This document shows positions 50,939 through 59,264 of a DNA stretch of 64,000 nt, piece after piece (the stretch's first letter is position 1; every line of letters starts with the position of its first letter). Source of the DNA: Pontibacillus salicampi (GTDB lineage Bacteria > Bacillota > Bacilli > Bacillales > BH030062); NCBI RefSeq assembly GCF_042434395.1, contig NZ_JBHLTP010000008.1:1-64000 (forward strand), read 5' to 3'. Both the position numbers and the translations under genes were made by a program. The notes below the pieces were generated by a model. The model had not been told where the DNA came from. It saw nothing but the letters and a program-made list of their open reading frames with translations, and did no database searches.

Positions 50939-51907
50939 TTATTTGTTAAATAAGTGAGATTTGTTCTCCAGGTGATGATTTGCTTTAATAAAACGAACCG
51001 TTCCTGTTTTAGCTCGCATAACGATGGAATCTGTCTCAGCCAAGCCGCCGCCTAAGAATTTAACTCCACGTAACAATTCGCCTTCTGTAACTCCAGTAGC
51101 TGCGAATATAGCATCGTCGCCTTTTACAAGGTCATTATGAGTGAGGAGCTGACTCGGGTTTGTCAAGCCCATTTCACGGCAGCGCTCTGCTTCATCTTCG
51201 TCTTGAGGCACTAGTCTTGCTTGCATATCTCCACCGAGGCATTTAACCCCAGCAGCTGCGATAACACCCTCTGGAGCACCGCCAGTACCAATGAATAAAT
51301 CAATACCTGTATGAGGTAGGCAGGTAGCAATAGATGCCTCTACATCACCATCGCCAAACAATTTAACTCTGGCACCTTTGGCACGAATGCGGTCAATTAA
51401 TTCCTGGTGTCTTGGACGTTCCTGAACTATGACTGTTACATCATGCACGCGCTTATCATTAGCCTTTGCAATAATATCAATCGTTCTCTCAATAGGGTCT
51501 TCTAGATTTATTTTACCTCTTGCGTATTTACCTACTGCAATTTTTTCCATATACATGTCAGGTGCATGCAAGAGTGAACCTCTATCTGCAGCTGCGATTA
51601 CGGTCATTGCGTTATTATGTCCCTTAGCAACTATATTGGTACCCTCTAAAGGATCGACAGCAATGTCTACGGCAGGACCTTCTCCTGTCCCAAGCTTCTC
51701 TCCTATATATAGCATAGGGGCTTCATCAAGCTCGCCCTCCCCAATGACTACTGTTCCTTCCATAGCAATAGAGTCAAACATGGAACGCATGGCAGTCGTT
51801 GCTGCATCATCCGCCTCGTTCTTCTTTCCTCTTCCCATCCAATGGGCTGAGCTCACTGCTGCTGCTTCTGTGGCACGTACTAATTCTAGAGCTAATTCAC
51901 GATCCAT
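50939..51907 (-). CDS. glpX: Class II fructose-1,6-bisphosphatase GlpX
   Basis: 322 residues. GlpX/SBPase fold with VVIGEGELDEAPML, DIAVDPLEGTNIVAKG, TGGAPEGVIAAAGVKCLGGD and RAKTGTVRFIKANH. Li-sensitive, Mn-dependent hydrolysis of fructose-1,6-bisphosphate in gluconeogenesis. ATG with CGGAGG. Followed by the DUF3055 gene. Confidence 0.95.
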   Translation of the reverse strand: MDRELALELVRATEAAAVSSAHWMGRGKKNEADDAATTAMRSMFDSIAMEGTVVIGEGELDEAPMLYIGEKLGTGEGPAVDIAVDPLEGTNIVAKGHNNAMTVIAAADRGSLLHAPDMYMEKIAVGKYARGKINLEDPIERTIDIIAKANDKRVHDVTVIVQERPRHQELIDRIRAKGARVKLFGDGDVEASIATCLPHTGIDLFIGTGGAPEGVIAAAGVKCLGGDMQARLVPQDEDEAERCREMGLTNPSQLLTHNDLVKGDDAIFAATGVTEGELLRGVKFLGGGLAETDSIVMRAKTGTVRFIKANHHLENKSHLFNK

Positions 51908-52058
51908 ATAGTTTCCTCCGCTTCTCTAAATTCCATGTATAACTATAGCAAAAAAATCACAAAAACTTAAATGGTTAATATAAATTTGTGTAGCAAGAGA
52001 GTATGATATCATATTTTTAGGTATTATTTTATGTGTAATAGAAAGGGAGCGGATAAGA

Positions 52059-52496
52059 TTGTATTTTGTGGAACGATCCAAAATAGAAAAAATTTTACAA
52101 TATATGGACCGGCTATTAGCCCATTATCAAGAAGAGAATTTTGATTCGCCTATAAAGCAATTGGCACTGGAGAGACTTGCTCACATGTCCATTGAGTCTA
52201 TTGTCGACGTTGGAAACATGATGATAGATGGGTTTATCATGAGAGACCCTGGCAGTTATGATGATATTATCGATATCCTAATAGATGAACAAGTGCTGCC
52301 ACATCAAGATGAAAAAGCGTATAAGGAAATCATTGGCTTGCGAAAATTATTGGTCAGGGAGTATTTTGATATCGATGACACTCATCTTACATCTACTATA
52401 GATGCACATTTAATTACTTTAAAGCAATTTAGCACACATATCCGCCATTATTTAGACAATGAACTAGGACCCGTATCCGCATTCACCAACGAATAG
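52059..52496 (+). CDS. yutE: DUF86/HepT-like protein YutE
   Basis: 145 residues, all-helical HEPN/DUF86 fold. The RNase-type R-x4-6-(Y/F)x motif is seen as RKLLVREYFDID, and ERLAHMSIESIVDVGNMM is the conserved first helix. Stand-alone, without a MNT nucleotidyltransferase partner, so not an evident toxin pair. TTG start about ten bases after AAAGGGAG. 28 bp before yutF. Confidence 0.82.
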   Translation: MYFVERSKIEKILQYMDRLLAHYQEENFDSPIKQLALERLAHMSIESIVDVGNMMIDGFIMRDPGSYDDIIDILIDEQVLPHQDEKAYKEIIGLRKLLVREYFDIDDTHLTSTIDAHLITLKQFSTHIRHYLDNELGPVSAFTNE

Positions 52497-52524
52497 TTAT
52501 CCCATTATGAAGGAGAAACATGAT

Positions 52525-53313
52525 ATGAAGCAATATAAAGGATATCTCATCGACTTAGATGGAACAATGTATAAAGGGTCAGAACCCATAGATGCTGCTT
52601 CTGCATTTGTGCAAGCCCTAAAGGAGAGCCAAATCCCTCATTTATTTGTGACAAACAATTCCTCCAGAAAACCAGAACAGATTGCTGACAAGCTGCAAAC
52701 ATTTCATATTCCAGCTGAAAAAGAGCAGATCTTTACAACCAGTATGGCAACGGCAAGCTATATATCTGACCAAACGTCGCAGGCACGGGTTTTTGCTATA
52801 GGAGAAGAGGGGCTTCATTCTGCATTAGAACAAGAAGGTCACCTCCTCACGGAAGAATATTGTGATTATGTGGTAATAGGAATTGATCGTGACATAACCT
52901 ATGAGAAGTTAGCAACGGCATGCTTACAAGTTCGAAATGGAGCTGCTTTCTTATCAACTAATAGTGATGTAGCCATACCGACCGAGAGAGGAATGCTGCC
53001 AGGTAACGGGTCACTTACTTCTGTAATTACTATTTCAACCGGAGTACAACCTATATTTATCGGCAAGCCTGAACCAATCATAATGGAGCAGGCAATGGAA
53101 CAAATTGGTCTCACCAAGGATGAAGTGTTAATGGTGGGGGACAATTATCATACTGATATAATGGCAGGAATTAAGGCAGGATTTGACACACTTCATGTTC
53201 AAACTGGTGTAACGCAAAAAGAGCATTTGTCCCATTTTGATGAACAACCAACCTATTCTATAAAGACTTTGGAAGAATGGACAAGCTTCTTATATAACAT
53301 GAAGGGGGAATAG
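52525..53313 (+). CDS. yutF: HAD-family phosphatase YutF
   Basis: 262 residues, HAD IIA (NagD-like) phosphatase: motif I DLDGTMYKG, motif II TNNSSRKP, Lys in IGKPEPI, motif IV GDNYHTDI. Hydrolyses small phosphometabolites; substrate unknown. The ATG at 52525 is nine bases after AAGGAG, while the ATG at 52507 precedes it. Confidence 0.9.
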   Translation: MKQYKGYLIDLDGTMYKGSEPIDAASAFVQALKESQIPHLFVTNNSSRKPEQIADKLQTFHIPAEKEQIFTTSMATASYISDQTSQARVFAIGEEGLHSALEQEGHLLTEEYCDYVVIGIDRDITYEKLATACLQVRNGAAFLSTNSDVAIPTERGMLPGNGSLTSVITISTGVQPIFIGKPEPIIMEQAMEQIGLTKDEVLMVGDNYHTDIMAGIKAGFDTLHVQTGVTQKEHLSHFDEQPTYSIKTLEEWTSFLYNMKGE

Positions 53314-53373
53314 AGTAACGCTCTATTTTTCCTTTTCCATTCCCATTTTCCCAGATTATGCTTCAACACTATC

Positions 53374-53415
53374 ATTACTCTTTCAACAGCCACTGTGAGC
53401 TTTTGAAAGAGTAAT
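53374..53415. terminator. Bidirectional hairpin
   Basis: 13-bp perfect arms attactctttcaa / ttgaaagagtaat between convergent genes, with an outer aacacta / tagtgtt pair. Confidence 0.65.
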
Positions 53416-53442
53416 TTGTATGTCCTAGTGTTAATTTTATCA

Positions 53443-53712
53443 TTACCCTTCGTTAATGGCTTCTAATATCCTCTTCTGTAGCTTACGTGTTTTTTTCTCA
53501 TTGCTTAATGATTTCTTTACCTTTGCCCATCCAACGATATATCGCAGATTCTCATCTTTCTTAAATAATTCTTCATTCTGAGCATAAATACCCTCAAACC
53601 ATTCTGTTTCTCTCAACAGTTCAATATTTCTATTAACCTTCTCATCTTTTGGATTATCACGGATAAACATAACCATAGACATACAAATATTCGAGAATAT
53701 ATCTAGAATCAT
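53443..53712 (-). CDS. Hypothetical protein, 89 aa
   Basis: No family recognised. Hydrophobic first 18 residues (ILDIFSNICMSMVMFI), then a charged helical body with two basic helices (VKKSLSNEKKTRKLQKRI). The ATG at 53712 follows GAGAGGTG. Stands alone between the yutF terminator and the repeat island. Confidence 0.6.
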   Translation of the reverse strand: MILDIFSNICMSMVMFIRDNPKDEKVNRNIELLRETEWFEGIYAQNEELFKKDENLRYIVGWAKVKKSLSNEKKTRKLQKRILEAINEG

Positions 53713-53850
53713 GTAATCACCTCTCTTCATAGGGAATTGCTCTTGATTTTAATGTATTGGTAAAACTAAATATCCCTGTTAAAGCGCCCATATGTGGAAG
53801 ACTTGAAGTCGAGATAAGGTTGGTTCCTTGCTGAAAGGCGAGTTGATTGA

Positions 53851-54000
53851 TTAGAAATAGCTCCGCTTTCCTGTGGCCCCACACGACGTGGGGGCGTTCA
53901 CCGTTGCTACAGGATGTAGCGCTTTTAGGTGAACTTCCTTATTTGCGGCTGAGCCTCCTCGGACAGCAAAGGACGCTTTCTGCGGGTGCTAGGCTCATCC
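53851..54000 (-). repeat. Degenerate copy of a Bacillaceae intergenic repeat
   Basis: Read on the minus strand it shares gaggaggctcagccg and aggaaagcggag with the element at 54171-54306, in opposite orientation. It also contains short palindromes (ccccacacgacgtgggg). No coding logic. Confidence 0.6.
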
Positions 54001-54170
54001 ATTTTTTAGACCATACCTTTTCCGTATTGGGAGAAACGGACCATATATCAGATAAGATGCTTCTATATTAATGTTTAGATGTCATTTACTCTTTATTCCG
54101 TTTCTTGCACTTTTCATCTTGAGCCTATTTGAGTGGTTCTCGAAGCTAGAGAAAGAAAGCTCCTTTTAGC

Positions 54171-54306
54171 GTTGATTGGGCTGGAATCACGGAGACTCCC
54201 TCGGAAAAACGAATGAGCAGAGACCCCGGAAGGCGGCGTTCTTTGCCGACTGAGGAGGCTCAGCCGTTCGTCCGTAGGAAAGCGGAGTGATTCCAGCCCA
54301 ATCAAC
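54171..54306 (+). repeat. Structured palindromic repeat element with 20-bp inverted ends
   Basis: The terminal arms 54171-54190 and 54287-54306 are perfect 20-bp complements enclosing 96 bp with gagactccc, agaccccgg and ctgaggaggctcagcc blocks that can form nested stems. The block order matches an intergenic repeat that I recall from many Bacillaceae genomes; not verified. Confidence 0.75.
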
Positions 54307-54346
54307 TGCTCTTTATATACTCCTTCCAAATTATCTCGAATCCGGG

Positions 54347-54365
54347 TCTTCCACTATCTCCCCAT
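54347..54365 (-). repeat. Left arm of 19-nt inverted repeat pair
   Basis: tcttccactatctccccat is the exact complement of 56141-56159; the two arms bracket the 518-residue membrane-protein gene. Confidence 0.6.
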
Positions 54366-54398
54366 AATATGGAACAGCGTTAATGTAAAGAGTAATCG

Positions 54399-55955
54399 TT
54401 AAAACATTATGACGTATGGTCCTAAGATAAAGACCACTAAGGTGATATGAACTCCAATAAAATAAGTAGCCTTCAGTGCTGATCCCCATTCTTTACTAGT
54501 TAACTGCAGACATAAATACGATATAACTGCAAAGAAAAGGAGGAGGACATAGGAGCTCCCTGTAAAGGTGAAGATATCAGGAGCATATCGTTCAAAGGAA
54601 GGCAGGAAAAAGTGATTCTTCCACATGAACGAAGCAGCCATATATATCCCAATCGCTGCATATAATACCCATCGTTTATCCTCATCTGTAAATCGTTTAA
54701 AAAATAAAAACAGTATAGCAAAAAAGACAAGAGGCCAAACGAACCAATGGGTAACAAGAGATATGGTTAATACACCTCTAGAATACATACTCATTGCATT
54801 TCCCAGCGCTATGAGAGCGTCATCCTTTGTGTACCCTTTTGCTGCATCAATAACTTCTTTCTTGGAAGAAGAGACATACATAGTGCGGGGGTCTGTCATT
54901 TCGTTCCACACTATACTATTTTCATTGATATATACTGGATTGGATACAAGACGGTATGAATGACTTCTTCTGCCTACCTCTACTTCGTTATCTTTTTTAC
55001 TTAGTTCATACACATTAAAAGAAGAAGTAGACGTATTGCTCCTTTTTGTATTCCCATAGCCCTTAAACAGTACATGAAATCCATCTTCTTTATAGATAGA
55101 ATGTACATCTCTTATTTCTTCAAGCTGATCATGTGTAATTGGGTCTGGAAGTGTTATTTCCTCATATTTAAAGGAAGGGTTAGAGCGTTTGGTTTGGGAA
55201 AGGTAGTGTGATTCGCTGATTAGATTATTGAATTTCCTTTTTTCCGTTTGAACCAACACCGATATATTATCCTCATCGTACGCCATGCTGACCTCTGAAA
55301 CTTCTTCCGTCCCTTCAAACTGCATGTCTTCATTGTGTACGTTAGAATAGGTGCTTTCATTAAGTTGGTATAAGGAGGTTTCTAATGTATTTCCCTCGCT
55401 ACGATACGTAAAAATAAGAGAAGAAGGTTCTTTATACTTCTGGATCGGAAGTAATGTATGTCCTTTTGGTAAGGTAAATAGTTTTGTGGTCTCAAAATTG
55501 TCTGGGTCTAAGGAATAAATATCACCTTGATGTTGATACACTACGCCATTAGGAGTAGGGTGGAACTCCTCTGCATCTGTAATGACATCACCTTGACCAC
55601 TTTTTATTTGTTTGTTGTCAAAGTAAAGGAGAGCATCTCCCTGATAGTAAAATGAACGCCACTTCTGAAAAGGGGAAGGAATGGAGTCTTGGCCAATAAT
55701 ATGTAGGTTCTTATCCAAAGTAGTAGTCACCAGCCTGCCATCCACTAGCTGTACGAGATGATGTTCATTATTATTCTGGTACTGATAAGGGGGCTGACTT
55801 GTAGCTGTTTCTCCAAGCGGAATCTTTCTGCTCCAATCCGCAGCGGGCCCTTTTGAAATAGCTTCTATTTGTTGAAAGAACACAAAACCAAAGGATAGCA
55901 ATACGATACACAGGGGTACTATCCAAAACAGCCGTTTCTTAAAGAACTGTTTCAT
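54399..55955 (-). CDS. Large unrecognised membrane protein with extracytoplasmic propeller-like domain
   Basis: 518 residues. One N-terminal membrane segment (~9-28), a ~340-residue extracytoplasmic region rich in short beta repeats (LVQLVDGRLVTTTLDKN; VVYQHQGDIYSLDPDN), reminiscent of a beta-propeller, and a C-terminal block of about four membrane helices (~375-515). I recognise no family or catalytic motif. ATG preceded by AGGAGG (rc of 55963-55968 region). Monocistronic, flanked by the repeat island, suggesting an accessory gene. Confidence 0.75.
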   Translation of the reverse strand: MKQFFKKRLFWIVPLCIVLLSFGFVFFQQIEAISKGPAADWSRKIPLGETATSQPPYQYQNNNEHHLVQLVDGRLVTTTLDKNLHIIGQDSIPSPFQKWRSFYYQGDALLYFDNKQIKSGQGDVITDAEEFHPTPNGVVYQHQGDIYSLDPDNFETTKLFTLPKGHTLLPIQKYKEPSSLIFTYRSEGNTLETSLYQLNESTYSNVHNEDMQFEGTEEVSEVSMAYDEDNISVLVQTEKRKFNNLISESHYLSQTKRSNPSFKYEEITLPDPITHDQLEEIRDVHSIYKEDGFHVLFKGYGNTKRSNTSTSSFNVYELSKKDNEVEVGRRSHSYRLVSNPVYINENSIVWNEMTDPRTMYVSSSKKEVIDAAKGYTKDDALIALGNAMSMYSRGVLTISLVTHWFVWPLVFFAILFLFFKRFTDEDKRWVLYAAIGIYMAASFMWKNHFFLPSFERYAPDIFTFTGSSYVLLLFFAVISYLCLQLTSKEWGSALKATYFIGVHITLVVFILGPYVIMF

Positions 55956-56301
55956 AATCTCCTCCTAACCATTAAAGAGTGTTAATATAAAAAATTTTCT
56001 TACATATTGATACGCTTTACTATCTTATAACGTTTCACTAATTAATGGAAGGGATTTAGATGGGATTTCCTTTCGTTCCTTGTAGAATTCTTAATGACAT
56101 TCTGTTATAAGCTACTGTTGATGGAAAGTAAATCTATTTAATGGGGAGATAGTGGAAGATTGGAAGTTCAGTTAGAGAGTGGCCTATTACGTTTATTAGA
56201 GGAGATATGGCCAGAGAAACACTCGCTTTCAGGACAGTGTCTTTACCTTTAGTCATTTCAGAGTAGAGCTAGCTAAAAAAAAGATGCCTAAGGGAATACC
56301 C
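55956..56301. other. Intergenic region, 346 bp
   Basis: Carries the right inverted-repeat arm (56141-56159) and the yutG terminator; the rest looks like non-coding or decayed sequence with no intact ORF. Confidence 0.5.
56141..56159 (+). repeat. Right arm of 19-nt inverted repeat pair
   Basis: atggggagatagtggaaga, exact complement of 54347-54365. Confidence 0.6.
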
Positions 56302-56310
56302 TTAAACATC
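56275..56310 (-). terminator. Terminator overlapping the yutG stop codon
   Basis: Minus strand: gatgtttaaggg / cccttaggcatc, 4-nt loop, T-run; the left arm includes the TAA stop. Confidence 0.75.
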
Positions 56311-56799
56311 CTCGTTTTCTACACTATGGGCTAATCTGCTGGAGGCAGCTGCTGCGATGGCACCAACAATATCGTCTAAAAATGTATGACAGCCATTTGA
56401 CTTATCATTCAATTTTTGTAGAATACCTGGTTTCTGTTTATCAATATAGCCGTAATTAGTGAATCCAATGGAGCCATATACATTAACGATTGATAATGCA
56501 ATAATTTCGTCTACCCCATATAATCCTTCATCTGAATCAATAGTTTGCTGAAGTGGAGCTTCCAGCATGCCTTTTTCGGCAAGAACATCTAATTGAATGC
56601 CTGTCACAATTGCGTTCTGAACTTCTCGTTTAGAGATAACTCGTTCTACGTTATGTCGACATTCATCTAAAGATAATTCATCATGATATTTTGATTGTAA
56701 GTAATAGACAAGATCAGCCATGTCATCGACTGTGACACCTCGTTCGGTTAACCATTCTCTTGCCTTTTTTTCTAGAGCGGACATTTTCTTTTCTGACAT
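56302..56799 (-). CDS. yutG: PgpA-family phosphatidylglycerophosphatase-like YutG
   Basis: 165 residues. PgpA family: GVDEIIALSIVNVYGSIGF and the C-terminal FLDDIVGAIAAAAS with the conserved acidic pair. The Bacillus members are soluble and their substrate is not firmly established. A GTG at 56808 lies in the ribosome-site region; the ATG at 56799 follows AGGTG. Confidence 0.85.
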   Translation of the reverse strand: MSEKKMSALEKKAREWLTERGVTVDDMADLVYYLQSKYHDELSLDECRHNVERVISKREVQNAIVTGIQLDVLAEKGMLEAPLQQTIDSDEGLYGVDEIIALSIVNVYGSIGFTNYGYIDKQKPGILQKLNDKSNGCHTFLDDIVGAIAAAASSRLAHSVENEDV

Positions 56800-56971
56800 G
56801 TTTATCACCTATTCCTTCAAATTGACTATCTACTCTTAATATAACCTACACTTTATTTTATGAATCAAAACTTGTTCTGTGTTTCAAGGAACATAAAGTG
56901 CAATTGTTCTTCTTTTGTCTATTATACATAAAGATATTATTAAGGAGAAATTTAGAAGGCAGGTGCGGAAA

Positions 56972-57952
56972 ATGAAAGAAGATATACAATCCCAGTACAA
57001 TATTATGCTTGGAAGGGAATGGAAGTATTTTGGCTACCGAAGCTTTGATACTCAGGAAGGACCAGTTACTATAGTGCCTGGACACCACTTAACGGAAGAG
57101 GAAGCTTTAGAGCAGAGGTCATTGTGTGAGTTTCTGCATGCTAACCAATGGACTTACAGTACGTTTCCTCTCTTCACCAAAAATGGGGATATGAAGGCAA
57201 CCATTAACGGACGAGACTATATGCTCGTTCGTACAGGAATGACATTGCCGAAAGATTCAGCACACGGTACATTGCTTGCTCAATACCACCATCTTGGCTC
57301 TCAATATCCGTATCAGCCCCAGCATATCTCCCGTTATGGACAATGGAAAGCATTATGGGAGGAAAAAATCGATGCTTGGACAAATGTATATAAGCGGGAA
57401 TGGGGAGCACACCCAGCATCCTCCTTTCAAAGGCTATTTATTGAAACATATCCTTATTTAGAAGGAGTGATGGAGAACGCTATTCAATATTTACAAGAGA
57501 GTGAACAGGATTGGAGATACGGGGAGTATGATCAAGGTGCATTTACAGCCCAAAGGCTCCTACCAAAAAATCTCCAGCAAACGATATGGTCTCATACTAT
57601 GGTATATGACCATCCAGCACGAGATATCGCAGAATGGATAAGAGCTACGCTTTTTGAAAAGCAGGAGAACGGATTTCAAGAGGTGCGGACTTTCATGGAA
57701 GGATACGAACAGCAGCGTCCTCTTTCTGCTTTTGGATGGCGTCTAGTGTATGCTAGATTAATCTTACCCGTTCATTTACTCGACCAGCTGGATTATTGCT
57801 TCCACCAGGATCAAGTACCAAATAATCGTGCGGAGTACATGCTAAAACAGGAGCTAACCAATCAGGTCGTCTATTATCGTTTATTGCAGCGGTTCTTCGA
57901 TGAGGTTCAATTAGATGCTAAGAGATTGCATATCCCTGTGCTGGATTGGTAG
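56972..57952 (+). CDS. yutH: Spore coat-associated protein YutH
   Basis: 326 residues, CotS/YutH-type degenerate kinase fold: MLVRTGMTL, LAQYHHLGSQYPYQP, DQGAFTAQRLLPKN, IWSHTMVYDHPARDIAEWIR and the long helical C-terminus. Catalytic HxD-type residues are replaced (MVYDHPARD). Part of the spore coat. The ATG at 56972 follows AGGTG; the frame extends upstream without a better site. Divergent from yutG, as in B. subtilis. Confidence 0.88.
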   Translation: MKEDIQSQYNIMLGREWKYFGYRSFDTQEGPVTIVPGHHLTEEEALEQRSLCEFLHANQWTYSTFPLFTKNGDMKATINGRDYMLVRTGMTLPKDSAHGTLLAQYHHLGSQYPYQPQHISRYGQWKALWEEKIDAWTNVYKREWGAHPASSFQRLFIETYPYLEGVMENAIQYLQESEQDWRYGEYDQGAFTAQRLLPKNLQQTIWSHTMVYDHPARDIAEWIRATLFEKQENGFQEVRTFMEGYEQQRPLSAFGWRLVYARLILPVHLLDQLDYCFHQDQVPNNRAEYMLKQELTNQVVYYRLLQRFFDEVQLDAKRLHIPVLDW

Positions 57953-58023
57953 CCTTCCGTTTAGATATATTACTCCTAGCTATGCTATTCTATAGAGAGA
58001 GCTAGCATATTGGAGGGAACATT

Positions 58024-58992
58024 ATGTCTAAACCTTATGTATTTATTACTCGCACCTTACCAGAAACCATTGTCGAGCCCTTTCGTTCTTCACTGGATAT
58101 CCATATGTGGCCCAAAACGGAAGAACCGGTAGAACGCTCTACCTTATTAGCTGAAGCAAATAAGGCTAATGCTATTATAACCATGCTTAGCGACCATATA
58201 GACGAGGAAGTGTTGGAAAACGCTCCCCGTTTACAGGCGATAGCAAATTTAGCTGTAGGCTATGACAACATTGATATCAATCTAGCACATGAGCACGGGA
58301 TTACCGTAACAAATACTCCAGATGTTTTGACTGAAACGACTGCGGATTTAACATTTGGCTTGCTTATGGCAACAGCAAGGAGGCTGTTGGAAGCAAGTGA
58401 TTATGTGAGAGAAGATAAATGGAGTAACTGGGCACCGCTCCTATTAGCAGGACAAGATGTTCACCATAAAACTATTGGGATTGTTGGTATGGGCAGAATA
58501 GGAAAAGCGGTAGCTCATCGAGCCCAAGGCTTCCATATGAATATCCTCTATCATAACCGCAGTCACGATGAAGAAGCAGAACAACAATTAGGCGCAACCT
58601 ACGCTTCATTTGATGAGTTACTAGAGCATTCTGACTTTGTGGTCTGCCTGGCACCACTGACAGAGCAGACAAAGCATATGTTTCATAAAGCATCCTTCCA
58701 ACGTATGAAATCATCGGCCATTTTTGTTAATGCTTCCAGAGGAGCAAATGTTGTGGAGGAAGACTTGTATGAAGCACTAGTGAAGGGACAAATAGCTGGG
58801 GCAGGCTTGGATGTGTTCGAAGAGGAACCAATCCATAACGACCACCCGCTCCTTTCCCTATCCCAAGTAGTTGCCCTGCCACACATCGGTTCAGCGACCA
58901 TTGAAACAAGGCAGGATATGATGAAGCTATGCTTGGAAAATATCCAGCTTGTACTAGATAACAAACAACCGAAAACGAAAGTTACCATATGA
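58024..58992 (+). CDS. D-isomer 2-hydroxyacid dehydrogenase (glyoxylate/hydroxypyruvate reductase type)
   Basis: 322 residues. Substrate domain, then NAD-binding GMGRIGKAVAHRAQGF; catalytic Arg in NASRGANVVEEDL, Glu in GLDVFEEEP and His in LPHIGSATIET. Closest in appearance to glyoxylate/hydroxypyruvate reductases (GhrB/GyaR). RBS GGAGGG. Monocistronic with its own terminator. Confidence 0.9.
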   Translation: MSKPYVFITRTLPETIVEPFRSSLDIHMWPKTEEPVERSTLLAEANKANAIITMLSDHIDEEVLENAPRLQAIANLAVGYDNIDINLAHEHGITVTNTPDVLTETTADLTFGLLMATARRLLEASDYVREDKWSNWAPLLLAGQDVHHKTIGIVGMGRIGKAVAHRAQGFHMNILYHNRSHDEEAEQQLGATYASFDELLEHSDFVVCLAPLTEQTKHMFHKASFQRMKSSAIFVNASRGANVVEEDLYEALVKGQIAGAGLDVFEEEPIHNDHPLLSLSQVVALPHIGSATIETRQDMMKLCLENIQLVLDNKQPKTKVTI

Positions 58993-59002
58993 TATTGGAT
59001 TT

Positions 59003-59034
59003 AAGCTGTCGAGAACATCGACAGCTTTTTTTTC
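59003..59034 (+). terminator. Rho-independent terminator
   Basis: 10-bp perfect stem aagctgtcga / tcgacagctt, 5-nt loop, T-run. Confidence 0.9.
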
Positions 59035-59182
59035 TTAACATGGATGAAAAGAGGCATAGCATAGCGAAAAAAATTACACCCCATCCCATTGTGTAATATC
59101 ACTCCTCCTAGTAGAGATAAAAAATAATCTCTTCATTGTATCCACCCCTATTGTAAAAATATAATAAATTTTCTAATTACTA

Positions 59183-59211
59183 TTGTTTTCTTGAGACAGG
59201 AATTATATAAT
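59183..59211 (+). promoter_or_regulatory. hom-thrC-thrB promoter
   Basis: TTGTTT (59183-59188), 17-bp spacer, TATAAT (59206-59211). No T-box leader is visible before hom. Confidence 0.6.
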
Positions 59212-59264
59212 GTCCCTTATAAATAAACATATGTACATTTGAGAAATACACAGGAGGGGACACA

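Larger units (their letters stand above)
53713..54398. other. Intergenic island with two structured repeats
   Basis: About 690 bp without a gene, occupied by the two elements at 53851-54000 and 54171-54306 and by one arm of a long-range 19-nt inverted repeat (54347-54365). Confidence 0.7.

Noticed and set aside
52059..52496. HepT/MNT toxin-antitoxin pair
   Set aside because: The DUF86 protein has no nucleotidyltransferase partner and is followed by a HAD phosphatase in conserved order.
58993..59264. T-box leader before hom
   Set aside because: No T-box sequence and no leader terminator; only the previous gene's terminator and a plain promoter.
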